NCBI GenBank assembly: GCA_025766275.1
Contig: JAFKAC010000158.1
Span: forward strand, 1 to 64,000
DNA from: Lactarius indigo
Lineage: Eukaryota > Basidiomycota > Agaricomycetes > Russulales > Russulaceae
Direction of reading: 5' to 3'
Length of the DNA: 64,000 bases
Part shown: piece by piece, positions 34,068-46,543 of the stretch
How the letters are laid out: each line of letters starts with the position of its first letter
Position numbering within the stretch: the stretch's first letter is position 1
The notes under the pieces: model-generated
Told to the model about the DNA's origin: nothing
The model's database searches: none
Seen by the model: only the letters and a program-made list of their open reading frames with translations
Made by a program: the position numbers and the translations under genes

Positions 34068-36190
34068 ATGGCTCTTCCAACGCACGGTCGTGTTCTTCTT
34101 GATACAACTGCAGGCGACATTGACATCGAATTATGGTCCAAAGTACGTGCCCACAAATCCGCACCCGTTTGACGACGCGTTGCGAATATCACGTACCCCG
34201 CAGGAAGCGCCGAAAGCATGCAGGAATTTCATTGCATTGGCCATGGAAGGTGCGCACGTCCCCCTTGTCTTAGCGGTACGATAGCGCTCTGACTTCCTGT
34301 GCCCACGCAAGGCTATTATGACGGCGTGATCTTCCACCGGTACCTTTCAACACGCGTTCCCTGTTACTTAGGCACCTTGCTCATTGACGCCGTCTTTTCA
34401 AAGGGTGGTTCCAAATTTCCTCGTGCAGACGGGCGACAGAACAGGCTCGGGCTCAGGTGGGGAGTCTTTTTTCGGAGGTGCGTCTTATTTTCTCTTTCTT
34501 GCGCTGTGTTCATTCTCCCTCGCGTGACGTGCGGCCATTTGCGCCGAACAGAACCGTTCGAGGATGAGATCCACCCGCGGTTGCGCTTTGCGCATCGGGG
34601 CCTCGTAGGGATGGCAAACAATGGTTCAAAGAATTCCAACGATTCTCAGTTTTTCATAACTCTCGGTGCGTAATTTTTCTTTGCCGCGACCGTGCTCTCT
34701 CGTCGAACTTTCAAATGGCCGTAGACCGCGCGGATGAACTACAGGGAAAGCACACGCTGTTTGGACGCTGTGTTGGGGATACGATATACAGTGCGTCTCT
34801 CATACGTGTGTTCCCCATGAAACCGCCGTTGACACCCGCTTAACTCCAGATGTCATGAAGATCGGAGCGATGGGTATGTGACAGTTCGCCCTCCCAGACG
34901 CGATCGTGAAAGAGAATTGATTGTCGACAGAACTTGGTGACAACGAGCGCCCTGTATAGTATGTCTCGACCTAAATTTCATCGTATCTATTGACGTTTGA
35001 ATTCCTTGCCGTAAAGCCCGCCCAAGATCAAAACCGTACGGATAATTGACAATCCGTTTGATGATATTGTACCACGGATTACCGCCGAGGAAAAGCGGGC
35101 GCAACAGCGGGCGCGTCAGGCAGCAATCCGCGAAAGGGAGGAGATCATACGGAGAAAGGGGGCTAAAAAGTGTGTGTCAGTCGTCCCCCTAAAGTGACCG
35201 CAACTGAGAGAATTCAGAGACACCAAGCTCTTAAGTTTTGGTGCCGATGCAGATGAGGAAGCAGAGGGTGTGTCCACAGTAATCAAGAAAAAGAGTGTTG
35301 CCCGCCCAGATTGTGAGTGGTTGGATGTAATGATTGCAACCTACTGAATTCACCTTGATACGTAGTGGTGGAAAATCTTGATCAACAAAGTATCCCAATG
35401 CTGGACATGTTCCCATCGAAATCAGAGAAAGTTACCCGCGGCGAATCAAAACGCGAGTCAGTACGTGTTCAAACTGCTGATGTTAAACAACGAGATGCGA
35501 CGGTCCATAGGATGCACTGACCACTAACCCGAGTGACGAAAACGTGGATTTGTCAAAAATACGAGAAGCCCACCAAAGGGAAAAGGCTGCTAGTGGGTAT
35601 GTGTCGCTTCGTAAAACTTTCTCCACGCAGATTCAATAACTGAAACCGATACCGACTTAAGCTCCGCCCGCCAAACTGAGATTGAGAGAATGGAAGCTGA
35701 AGTCAAGCGATTGGCACGGCAGCGGGATGGTGAGGATAGCGACGAAGATCGAAACGTGAAGAAAGCAAAGAAACGATCACAGCTTGACGAAGAGCTTGCC
35801 AAGTACCAAAAAGGCCGTGGCGTTCACCGGAAAGGGCAGAACAAAGACGAATCGAACGTACTGGCGGTGCTGGCGGGGTTTAGGAGTAAATTGCAAACAT
35901 CGGTCACTGCGCAGGATGAGGAGGCAGATCAGGAATTGGGCGGTGCAGCCGGCGATGTCGGGGAACAGGGGATCGAGGGAGGGACAGGAATAGAGTTGGA
36001 CAATGACCGGGGTTTCATGGGACACTTGCTGAATTTCCCAAAAGGTAATGAGGAAGAAGTGCAGAAGGCCGAGCGGGAGTACGAGGTTATTGACCCGCGG
36101 GTCCGAAGCGCCCAAGCACGACAAGAGGAGCGGGAGCGGAAGCATGCGAGTCGGATGGGTAAAGGACCCGTGAGACACGGACGCCGTTGA
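34068..36190 (+). CDS. CWC27: Spliceosomal cyclophilin-type peptidyl-prolyl isomerase Cwc27
   Basis: Cwc27 is the cyclophilin-domain protein of the activated spliceosome. The ATG at 34068 opens MALPTHGRVLLDTTAGDIDI. Exon 1 is 34068-34142, exon 2 is 34204-34249, exon 3 is 34312-34339 and exon 4 begins at 34404; further introns lie near 34480-34550, 34673-34725, 34790-34850, 34872-34930 and beyond. The isomerase domain has [68 protein letters not shown] and KHTLFGRCVGDTIY. After PPKIKTVRIIDNPFDDIVPR comes a charged, coiled C-terminus (RMEAEVKRLARQRDGEDSDE, KKAKKRSQLDEELAKYQKGR) ending RMGKGPVRHGRR, typical of Cwc27 and not of simple cyclophilins. UBC6 follows on the same strand. Confidence 0.92.
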
Positions 36191-36444
36191 CATAATACGA
36201 ATGACGTGGTGGCCGGTCTGCGGCCGAAAGACAAATATTTGTAAGAGTATTGTTGGGCGATGAGCCACCTGGGCTCGCCGGAACCGAGACCGAGGCCGAG
36301 ACTGGCCGTCCGAAATCGTTGATATTTTACGTCTCGTTAGTCGTTACCCCATTCCCAGCATCAGTCAGTCCGTGCCCCTCACTTCCCATCCCAGCCCTCA
36401 TACCGTCCAGTCCCTCCAGTTACACTCCTCTCTCTCTCATCCTC

Positions 36445-37769
36445 ATGGCCACCAAAGCTGCTTATAAACGCGTGCGTCTTCTACTTCTTCAGCTTCTTCC
36501 TTTAATTTACAATGTTCCCCGCATCAGCTCTCGAAGGAGTATATTACCATGCAGAGGGAGCCACCCCCTTTCGTCTGGGCAGCACCCGAAGAGAAAGACA
36601 TCTTGACCTGTGCGCCTATCCATTCCCACGTCACCCATTACATTGCTCACTCTTCACTTGGACAGGGAATTATATTATCGTACGAGCGCTCAAAACTAAA
36701 AACACACTGCGGGTGGCTGACACTCTTGACCTCCTCTTCCAGCACGGCCCACCAGATTCTCCCTATGTCGGCGGCGAGTACCATGGGGTACTCCTGTTCC
36801 CGTCAGAATACCCCTTCAAGCCACCAGGTATCAAGGTTGGTCGCCTTGCATCAGCATTGGGATCCACGCCCTCACCATGCGTCCTTAGATGTACACGCCG
36901 TCTGGTCGTTTCCAACCAGACAAGAAAATCTGTTTTTCCATGTCTGATTTCCACCCTGGTTCTGTGCGTCGATCTCCCTTTATTACCTACGAGTACGTCG
37001 CTCATGTGGATCCTATCTATAGTGGAATCCTGCGTGGAGCGTTGCCACAATGTGAGATCTGCAGTTTACGTGGCACTATCCAAGCTCTTATCTTGACTTT
37101 GTTTCTCTTTTTTGTCCTTTAGATTGACCGGCCTCGTGTCTTTTATGCTCTCAAATGAGATGACAACCGGCTCCGTCACCACTTCGGACACAGACAAAAG
37201 AGTGTATGCGAGCCGAAGTCATGCTTGGAATTTGCAACAAAGGAGGTTCAGGGAGGCATTTCCCGAGGTAAGCACACGCCTTCTGGTCGTGCAAGTGCTG
37301 TGCCGTCTGTTGGCATTGCCTCCAAAAGTCTAACTACTCTTGATCGATGGACCGGAAATCTCCGATCTCTATTCCTACCTGGTGGGAACCTTTGTTACTA
37401 ATTCGTCTTGCCTATTTCCAGTACTGCACACCGTCGCGCCGACCGTTGCCGAACATGGGTGAGAAGGAGCGTGGCTTGCCGGACACGCCATCATCCGAAA
37501 CCTCATCCTCGGTATCTGCTACACCCGCGGCGCGTCAACCCCAAACTCCCACGCTGAAGCTAGCATTGGCTGCGCAACAGCCCGTACTTGTTCCCAAGAC
37601 AGTCGGCGTCATTCGCCCGCGGAAAGGACGAGCCGTCACCATGCCTGGTGCGGGAGACGGCAGTCGCGGCTGGGCAGCCAGTTGGAGACAAGTTGTGTGG
37701 GAGAAGTGGCGTTGGGGGGTCCTTATCGCACTCGCCGTGGTTGTCTCTCGTATCACGACCAGTACTTGA
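36445..37769 (+). CDS. UBC6: ER tail-anchored ubiquitin-conjugating enzyme Ubc6 (UBE2J)
   Basis: Ubc6 is the membrane-anchored E2 of ER-associated degradation, working with Doa10. The ATG at 36445 gives MATKAAYKR; splicing then yields [80 protein letters not shown] (catalytic Cys in KKICFSM), [20 protein letters not shown] and [20 protein letters not shown]. The last exon is Pro/Ser-rich and ends in a single hydrophobic helix ([18 protein letters not shown]), the tail anchor. At least seven short introns interrupt the E2 fold, all with GT/AG borders and agreeing phases. The His in [10 protein letters not shown] replaces the usual Arg. Confidence 0.95.
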
Positions 37770-38159
37770 ATGGACTCTCCCACCATACGACAAACTCCTC
37801 AACCTGTCCTTTCTCCTCGATGCGAAGTATCTCAAACATTTACGACACTCCTTTAACGTTTCTCTTGATTCTTAGATCGCGTCCCCAAGTTTTCTTCACT
37901 TGGATCACGACGTGATTATTCTGCGCACCCTCACTCTCCTTGGTCTTAGCTGTTGCAATGTCGTTTTTTTAGCAGGTTTTCTCTCCTTATGCTATCAATA
38001 AATTTGTGTACAATGTTACAAAAGGCTCTGAAAATAATTCATCCATGTTTCTACTCAGAACTGTTAAAGTGACGGTCGCAATGCGGCTGCGGGCGGAGGA
38101 CGCCAAATGGCGAAGTCCAAAGCCTAATACCTTAGATAGACGCATCCGCGAGTAAGGTA
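37770..38159. other. Convergent intergenic stretch between UBC6 and CDC8
   Basis: About 390 bp between two converging genes. AATAAA at 37998-38003 could serve as a polyadenylation signal for UBC6. Nothing else is apparent. Confidence 0.45.
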
Positions 38160-38842
38160 TCATTCATCCGCGGTCCATAGTCTGCCAATCGGTGAATCAG
38201 TACCCTGGGCAAGCGGCTCAATATGGATCCAGATATCGTGCGCGACAGCATTCTGGTCCCGTCCCGCATCGATCGTCACCCAGCCTGGCGTCTCGTTCCC
38301 CATGCTCTTAAAAAGAGTACGGACCCGCGCCTGCAGCGCCTCCTTCTCATAGCGCTCGGCACCGAAGCCACCACGCGCGGCCGCCTGCTCAGGCGCAAGG
38401 TCGAGGAAGAGCGTGAGATCGGGCGTGGGAAGCTCGACGTCCGGCGCGCGGCACCACGCAAGTGGGAGGCCCTTCGCGGCGGAAAACGCGACGCCGGAGA
38501 AGGCGTAGCGGTCGCAGAGGACGGTCGTGCCAGCTACGAGCTGCGCTTCGAGCGCGCGCGCGGCCTCCCATCGGTTTGCGGAGAAGAGCAGGTGCACGGC
38601 GCGGTCGTCGAGCTCGGAAGTGCCGCGCAGGTACGCATCGATCATCTGCCCAGTGCCGGTCGTGCGATCTGGGAGGCCGTGAGTGATGGGCGGTGTAGGT
38701 GGGTTCAGGACGACGGACCTGGGAACTTGCGTCGCGCGACGGATACCCCGTTTGAGGCGAGACGGGCGGCGAGTAGCTCGGTCTGCGTGGTCTTTCCTGA
38801 CCTGTCGAGGCCCTCGATGACGATGAATGCACCTCGGGTCAT
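38160..38842 (-). CDS. CDC8: Thymidylate kinase
   Basis: The enzyme phosphorylates dTMP to dTDP in DNA precursor synthesis. Two exons (38842-38719 and 38668-38160) give 210 residues, the usual length. The P-loop is at residues 11-19 (GLDRSGKTT). The DR motif KFPDRTTGTGQMIDAYLRG is assembled across the intron. DELDDRAVHLLFSANRWE-type substrate residues appear as SELDDRAVHLLFSANRWEA, and CDRYAFSGVAFSAAKGL with DLTLFLDLAPEQAAARGGFG forms the catalytic and LID regions. The frame from an upstream GTG at 38849 is a shadow; the ATG at 38842 gives the conserved N-terminus MTRGAFIVIEGLDR. The gene is GC-richer than its flanks. Confidence 0.95.
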
Positions 38843-41800
38843 ACTGCACTAGATAGAGTGAACCGGCGAATCCCGTACACAGGTGCAGTTATCAGCAATT
38901 GCAATTTTCCTCCAATTGTACCTTGGGCCAACAACAACACGCGCCTCTGTTGCCCCTGGCAGCTCTTAACGGGTCTAGTGCGAGCCCTTTGAATGTTCCA
39001 TGATAAAACAAAATAAAAACACCCCACCGACAGACACGACTGTTTACGCAAGCCTAAAGTCTATTATGTTCGCCACGTCCCATCGCCCAAGCAGCCTTTG
39101 TTCGTCGCATTCCCATGCGGGCGCATATTATACACCACCATGTTCCGTGGCGTTCAGACGGTTCCGCCTGAGTCTATTTTTCTTCACGAGGGTTTTTGTT
39201 CTGCCCTTTCTTCGGTGACGTGTCAGGGACATATTGTTCCGGTGATCGCCCGACGAACTTGTCTGCTCTGCCACAGGTTGCACGACCGTGGGCCTCGGGC
39301 GTCACGAGTTTGATGAACGGGAACATCACTCCGAGTAACTTCCCACATGCCAGTAGGAGTCCCTAGGGGGCGCAGTCCTCACATTACAGTATGGTATGTT
39401 TTGACCCCTTACGTTATGTATGAGTCCCACGGTACCTCAAACAAACTCTCACAGGTGTTCCCAATCCAAGCCCCGCCTCGTTTCCCTTCCGACATTCGGA
39501 TTGGAGTAGTGACATATTTGCTTCGTTATTCCACGTCCCGATGTCGCGGTAGATTAAACCACACGTCGTAGTGTTAGGCTTGCGACACAACCTCAATATC
39601 TGTCAGTCAAGACATCGTTTTTTTTGTTTTGTTTTGGAAGACAGACACGTTTCAGCTTCTAGGGGTAACTGCGATGGGAGAGCCTTCGCTAGTTCCGGGT
39701 TTACTACGGGATGGGGTGACAGTTGCCACTGGCAGACGCCCCTAACTTTTAATTATTGGATTGTTGCGCTCTATTGCTCCAGTCACTGACAATGGTTAGG
39801 TTGCCTTGAGCTTTCTCGCTGGAATTACCGTAGTTCGATTTCTGCCTCTAGCTTGCCAAACCCCCCTTCCATACCAACAGGGCGCGCGAGAGGGCGTTCA
39901 CACCGTGGTCTGACGTGCCGCATGTTCTCGCTCTCGCGCCTTCACGAACGTGCTTCGCCTCCATGGAAAACCCCGGACTGGTCGCTATGTGCGCCTTCCT
40001 CGTACTCCTTCAACTCAGCCGATGAGCGACCCAGGTCTTGAATTATACCACATATGTAGTCAGTGGAAGTTCTATTTTTATATTTTCTTTCTTCCTTTCT
40101 GCCCGTCACATCTTCTGCGCACGAAAGTACCACACATGTTTCCATTCGCCTACGAATCTTTTAACCCTTATGGTGGAATTAAGATGGCGGGGAATTCAAG
40201 ATGCTCTCAGCAGTATCCCAGTAACTTCTGCACCCATGTGTATGTGTGCGAACGGTATCTTAGCACACTCCCTGCGGATTATGGAGCCTCCTCTGCCACA
40301 CGATGGTGTTTGCGCCCTCGAAAGTTATCGTTGCACTAGTACTTTCAGTGATTTGGACACGTTCGGGCACCTCGGTTGGAGGTTACCAGGGGGCGCCACC
40401 GATGAAACGATAGAGCTTTCAGACGCTGGGAAAACCTGATCTGCACGCACCATCGAGAGAGCTGCCAGTACATTCGGATCCGAGTCGCAATGCCTCACCC
40501 ACCACCTTCTGGCGCCTTCGGTCGTCCTGCTTGCCCCACTAGCACACGCACCAAGGCGTGTGCATGTGCAGCATTGGCTAAGAGCGTGTTGCACAGTAGA
40601 TGCGACACCCGGTGAAAGTCGTAACCGGCTACCATGCCACAATGTGCGTGTTTTTGAACTCCAGGGGCAGACTAGCGCGCCGAGTGTGGGCTGAGATCCG
40701 CTGTAATCTGATTAATTGTCCCAGATCAGGTGTGGTGTGGGTGTGTGGTGATCGTGTAAAAAACGAAATTCTCGGCTCTTGCGCCACGTAGCAAGTTTGC
40801 GCGCTTTTCCAAACTAGAATGGTGTTTGCAGCCCTACTACAAGGTTGAGAGTGAGTGAGAGAGAGGAAAGTTCAGTGGTGCCACACCATGCGCGAGATGA
40901 TCGCCTATGTAGGTAAGATATCGCCCGTAATGCGTATTCGTTCCCGAATGATGAATCAATGACACCGTTTTGGCATGTTCATTTTCCCAGGAGGTTAATT
41001 CACATCAGAAAAGGCCGAGGGCACGAATGCGACACTCTACAGATTTGGCGCCCCCAACCGTCGCGTAGTATTTCTAAAACTGGCGGGGCACCATGAGAGT
41101 TTGCTCACTCACTATACCATATAAGTGCAAGCGGGCGCAACATTGCCAACGATGATGATAGGGCTTGTTATCATCTCCTTGCTGCTCAGCGACAGGCACC
41201 TTTGCACCCGTGGTACAGTAACTGACGTGATCTCGCTTGCGATGAGGATTTCGACTAAAAGTTACACCCCACGCACGTTTAGTTGTCCGAGGACGTATCG
41301 CCGTTGCTGTTACGTCTACGTATCATATCGCACTTGAACCCAGATAAGGCGATACAGTCGCCCTCGTTTTGCTGGCTCGACTTCCATTTCCCGTGCGTTT
41401 ATGGTAGTATGGCGTTCCCACAGTATGAATTTGTGCGGGTCTTCTGACCGGTCATTAAGGCATCGCGAGGACCTTCATCTATCGCTAATTATACCCTGAC
41501 CTGTTGTTTCTAGCGGCTTTATCTACGGCGGAGTCAGATCCACGATACAGGATTCGGGAGAAGGTCTGAAGGCGTGTCACAGATTACGCGCGCTTCCCCG
41601 ATATAACTTGTGTTTTTCTCATGAACAATCGGAGCCGCATTGCCTGGTGTAGAACTTTGTGTAAATGCTGGCAGATAAGAACCGTGGCAGCCACGGAGTG
41701 GTCACGCCAATCGCACAGTGACGTAGACGTAGGTTAGGGGCTACAATCATCGATGTGTTTATTGTGCTGGATGCATACATGATTTGGCCAATTGATCTAA

Positions 41801-44800
41801 GGTTTGTATCAGAATTCAATACATTTATCTCATTTCATTTCATTTACATGCTCGTCGCGGTCTTTTTTACGTTCTGGCCCTGCTCAATTTTTTTTCCGGA
41901 TTTGAATTATGTATGCTGAGCTCAGCTGGGTGCGGCTCCGAGACCTCCAGGAACACCTTTTCGTATCACTACAGTCCTCCAGTCGACATTTCATTCATTC
42001 GCGTCTTTGGCACGTGTCGTCCCTCGCGATTGACAATATTTATGATTTGGCTTTGTAGCAACCGACTTGAACGTTGAACGTTGAACAGCTGTCCAATTCT
42101 TAATGAACCTGCTAGACGAATGTTCCGGTGATGAGCATTTGGTTGGGAGAAACTGCTGCTTCTTCCCACCGTGAACTTCTCAATTCGCCATACTTCCGTT
42201 CCTTTCTCAGCCCCCCCCCCTGCGAATTCCCCACATCCCCATGTTCTTAAGACAAATTTCCAGAACAGAGAGAAAGGAAAAGAATTTGAAAGGGTACTCA
42301 GAAAATCCCCGCGATACTCAATTTGGCAGTCCAGGCCCTCCAACCAGCGGGCCCAGACAAATTTTTCGGTTTCTCGGGTCGGCTTGCCCGAGACGTAATA
42401 TGAAGTCAAATTTGGTAATCCTGTAATTGTGCGCTGTGTTATCGTATCTGAGTCCGCTGCTCGTGTTTGCCACCTCTGGCACGCCGTTTTTGTCTCCAAG
42501 GGTCCCTCGCTCTCGTTACGGAAAGACGAGCTGATCGCAGATGAGTCGTCCACGGATATAGAACACGTTCTGCTGGCTCCAAGACACGCCACTTCAATGG
42601 ACTTTCTTGCTTGAGAAATTTCGGGTGGGCGAAATGCCTCATTCGGCTTGAAAATTTGCCACGGTGTTCCCTAAGTGCTGCCAAGTATGCTTGGACGAAA
42701 CGACAGCGGGGCTCTTGTCCGACATAGACTGTATGGCATCTACGCCAAGGTGTTCTCGAGCGAAATGCGACCTGTCGGGCTTGTCTACTCCCACCTCGAA
42801 CTTGTTGACATGGCCACTTCTGGCGTTCGAGGGACACCTCCACAGGGCTACACGCTTTGACTCGTCAGGAAGCGATATAGATATGTTCTGCGCCCGCCAT
42901 TCCTGGATCGCCCCGTGTATGTGCGGCGGTCTAGGCCATCATCGCAGGACCCGGAGTCATCGGAAAACGTTATTACCACCGTCTCCTGCGTGCGACCGCA
43001 TGCCACAACAACTGTCGTCGTCGGCAGAACGGGAAGTATTGCTTGCATGTTCACGAACTCCGTCCCTCCGTGGGCACCGCATCAACAAAGGACCCCTTGA
43101 ATGTCGGCAGGAACATGTCGAAAGGATTTATGTTGCTTGGGAGGGAGGGGGGGAGGGGGCGCTGGGAACCCGCTTTAGGTCATGGCGCTACGCCGTTGTC
43201 TTCCTGTGTGACGCGTTTGTGCTCAGGTGCCAGCACCGCATGCGCCGTTCGGAGAGTAATGCGGGAAGGTGGAACGACGTCAGTGTCCAGCTGCTCAGCT
43301 CACCTGCCAGCAAGCAACGGCACGCCTCCAAGGTCCGGCAACAACGGGGAGCATTGGGCACGCCTCGTGTCCGACATCCCTGCACGTCAATTTTCCTGTG
43401 ACTCCCCATATTCCCAGTTGCCTGCAACCAGACAGCATTGATGGGCGCGCCGAAGTGAAAAGAACTCTCAACGGATCTTCCATGGTGCCGATGCTGACAG
43501 CGCACTCGCTCTCATCCTTGAAATGCGTGGGAATCTCGCAGTTCATGCGAGTAAAAGCCGTCCCCCGGCCTGAATGGTGCTGTGTTGTTCTTTCTCTTGG
43601 AAACAGGATTGACAGGTGATCGAGTTTGTGTTGTCTTGCCCCACCTTGGAATTTTTTTTGACCAAGAGTTGCGCCCGCCAAATAAGATTACCTTTTGGGT
43701 CTGCAGAACGTGTGAAAAAAATGGCCTGTCAGGTCGCCGTCACGAGACCTGCGCCAAATTTGTAAAATCTAGAAGCTGCTGCTCTTGGGCCTTTTATTTT
43801 TCTCTCTGCTACGTCGTATGGCTGTCACATAGGCTATGGGTGTGATAGGTGGTAGCCACGGCTTGCTAAGAATGGGCGTATTCCCGTGCGGTTACTTGTG
43901 ACCGCACCTCCCACATAGTTCCGAACGCCGCACATACACCACTTTTTCAGTTATAGCCCCTATGCCCTACAGTCCTCCATTCTTCGTTCTTGATGGTGAC
44001 ATGATTGAAGGGCTAAAATTGTACACACAGTGTGTGGGCAATAGAGTCCGAGTCCGAGGAAGATGATGGGAGGGGTGTTGCGAGTAAGCGAGCCAGCGTA
44101 TCTCATCCTTTCTCTCGGAGAATCCTCGAGAACACTGCCGCGTTTGCAATTGCCGCCATGAACGCAAAAACATACAGTATAGCAACGATCGTACATCCCT
44201 AGGTCTTAATCTGGATCTTCCCTTTCTTTGGAGACGGAGCTGCCTTGCTTAGCGAGGTTACTTTATCCTCGGGGGGAGGAAGTGGGGAGTTAGCCCTACC
44301 AGATTCTGCCAGTGTCTCCCCACGCCTCCCACGCACGTGATTCGTAGTAGCTCTCCTCTCAGCTCGAGGAAATAAGATTGAGCGTGGCCAGCACCAATCC
44401 CCTCAACCCCGCGCATTATCTGATGGCATCGTCGGCTCTGAGAACGGCGAACACCCACCTATCCGCCGGGGATGATGTTCTTCCACAAGCGTAAGCGAGA
44501 CCAACCCTTGCTCTGTTCGCCGATTCTAAATAAACGGCGGCTTGCAAGCCGAGCTATTACCGTCCACCTGGCTACGAGCGGGGAGTGTCAATTAACGAGT
44601 TCCCGGTTCCAGTTCCAGGGAGACCTCGTGTCGGAGGCGTCTGACACAAAAAAGAATGTAGCGAGGGTGTGTGACTTAACAGCAGGACGGGACCCTCGCC
44701 CTGGTGTCTGTGTATGTATTATGGGGTGAAGCGGGGAAAAAAAAACGGTGGTGTGAAAGGGAAAAAGGGCGCCACTGCCCAACACAGTGGGAAGGCGCGA

Positions 44801-46543
44801 GGCGGCGGCGGGGTTGGGCTATTGTAAGAATGAAGGACTCTGGTTCGCCAGCAGCCGCCACCCCCTACATGCAGGCTTGCAGCGTGCACGTTCTTCCGCG
44901 CTTGAGAGAGTCAACAATTAATTATGGAGCGATAATATTATTGGGTGTGACGTCGGGCGATCCGTCTACCCCCTGACCGGGAAGGGAACAACAACCCTTT
45001 GGGAATGTATGGTATGGTATGGTGGGTCGCGGAACGCGGAGAGGGGTCAATGTGGTGTGAAGCTTCCCTTGCTGCTGGCTCCAGTTTCCAAGTACCGAGC
45101 CGACAGAGCCCGTAACAGAGGAGGACCGCAGCCCACGCCAAGATTCGAGCGTGCCTCCCAATCCCGCCCCCCAGTGCCCGTGATCCACCCATATGATATG
45201 ATCATCCGGGCCCATTTCATCCCTGATCGGGTGTGGAGTTCATCCTGTCCTCCCCCTTGGAGACACTTCTCCCTCGCTTCCCGGCCCCTCCGGCGTGCCC
45301 CTGACACCCTCTCAATGTCCGTTCGACTTGTCTTTTTTTTTTTTTAGCCCCTCAGTTGAGTCATAACACCACCTCACGAGATCATGCCAGGTGTCCCTCT
45401 CCTCCCAACCCAAAAAAAAAAAGGTTGGCTCAATCCTGTGTCATTGCATCCCTTCATACCCGGGCCAAGGCAGGAACGCGCCAGCGCTGGAATAGTGGAT
45501 TGATTATTCCGCCAAGCGGTGCCCTGGAACCGACACCACACCACCCCTCCTCGACCGCCCGCTCACACCCAAATACAATGACATTCATTTTAATCGATAG
45601 TCCGTGAGATTTCCCCCGCTTTATTAGGCATTTGTGGGCTATCCCTCATGAGGGGATCATCCCACACTGCGGTCCCGACTGTATTGAGGACGGATCTCCT
45701 GATCCAAGGCTGCTCCCCCGGAATTAGACGGGCGCACTGGCGCTTGTGGAGGTGTAGTCGAGCGGATTGAACACCGGTATTGTGGGGCTGGATACCTGCT
45801 GTGTTTCTCACCAAATAACCGCTCGTTGGGCTCGATCATGTCTTTTTTGTTGCTGATCCCACGGTCACCGGAGCCCAGGATAAGGAGGCACCGCCCGATG
45901 AGTGAGAATGGCCCTTGATTTTCATTCGGTGTTTGCAACACTGCCGGGCGTTTTGTCGAGTTGCCGTAGTTGATCAGATGTGTGCAAAAAATACACAGGG
46001 TGCGCTGCATGCATGATGGGATCGCATCGTAGCTGCATCTGTGGCAACGCTGAAGAACTCTCTTTTCTTCTCGACGTGGCACTCGGAGTTCACACGTACA
46101 CGTAGTGCAAAAAAAGTGATGGGCCACGCCACTATTGATATTACGGATTATGAAAAGTTATGGTACTCGACTGGACGTATACAGCGTTTAGCGTATCAAT
46201 GCTTGAGGAATGGTGATGGTACAGTGCAATAAGATGCCGATGAACGAGACTAGATGCTCGAAGGAGTAAAAAGAAAGGCAGTAAAGGAGATGACCGGTTG
46301 CCGGAAGCCGAGCCGAGAAGGTGTCATTGAGGGTGCATGAGTAAAAACGTCGGTGCGTAACCGGGTAGCGACCAAGGGGGATAGGGTGGCTTATGTGTAC
46401 CCAACATTCGGGTGCAGTCTTCGCGCCGGAAGTGACGGTGACGGGATGATGGTAAGGTGGGTGGGTTGCTGTTTGGAGTATGGCGCCTGTGAAGGGCGAC
46501 CAAAGGGACAAGTTCCCAGAGATGATCAAGAAGAGCGAGGGGT
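38843..46543. other. 7.7-kb block without a supported gene
   Basis: This is the longest gene-free stretch in the window. I found no protein motif, no splice-linked series of frames and no tRNA-like structure. The longest open frames (42592-41969 minus, 42664-43401 plus and 43681-43295 minus) overlap on opposite strands and resemble nothing I know. A plus/minus-open GC-rich zone spans about 42440-43680. On the minus strand a Lys/Pro-rich frame without a Met ends at about 44201. Homopolymer runs occur near 44740 (A), 45337 (T) and 45413 (A). The block could be an old transposon graveyard, a repeat-rich or heterochromatic segment, or hold non-coding RNA genes that sequence alone does not show. 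Confidence 0.4.

Noticed and set aside
38741..38780. Suspected frameshift in CDC8 exon 1
   Set aside because: On re-reading, the ATG at 38842 with the splice 38719/38668 gives a continuous frame through LAARLASNGVSVARRKFPDRT; no frameshift is needed.
38223..38852. 209-codon plus frame opposite CDC8
   Set aside because: CDC8 on the minus strand has a complete thymidylate kinase motif set; the plus frame is a shadow.
41969..42592. 207-codon minus frame in the gene-poor block
   Set aside because: It has no motif, an unbalanced composition and no splice neighbours; it may be chance in a stop-poor segment.
44201..44400. Lys/Pro-rich minus frame ending ...SPKKGKIQIKT, possible terminal exon
   Set aside because: There is no convincing acceptor or upstream exon, and the peptide is low-complexity.
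45657..46127. 156-codon minus frame with Cys pairs (CTTC, CHRC), possible zinc protein
   Set aside because: It overlaps the 3' flank of the zinc-finger gene, has no recognised domain, and its second half has an incoherent composition.
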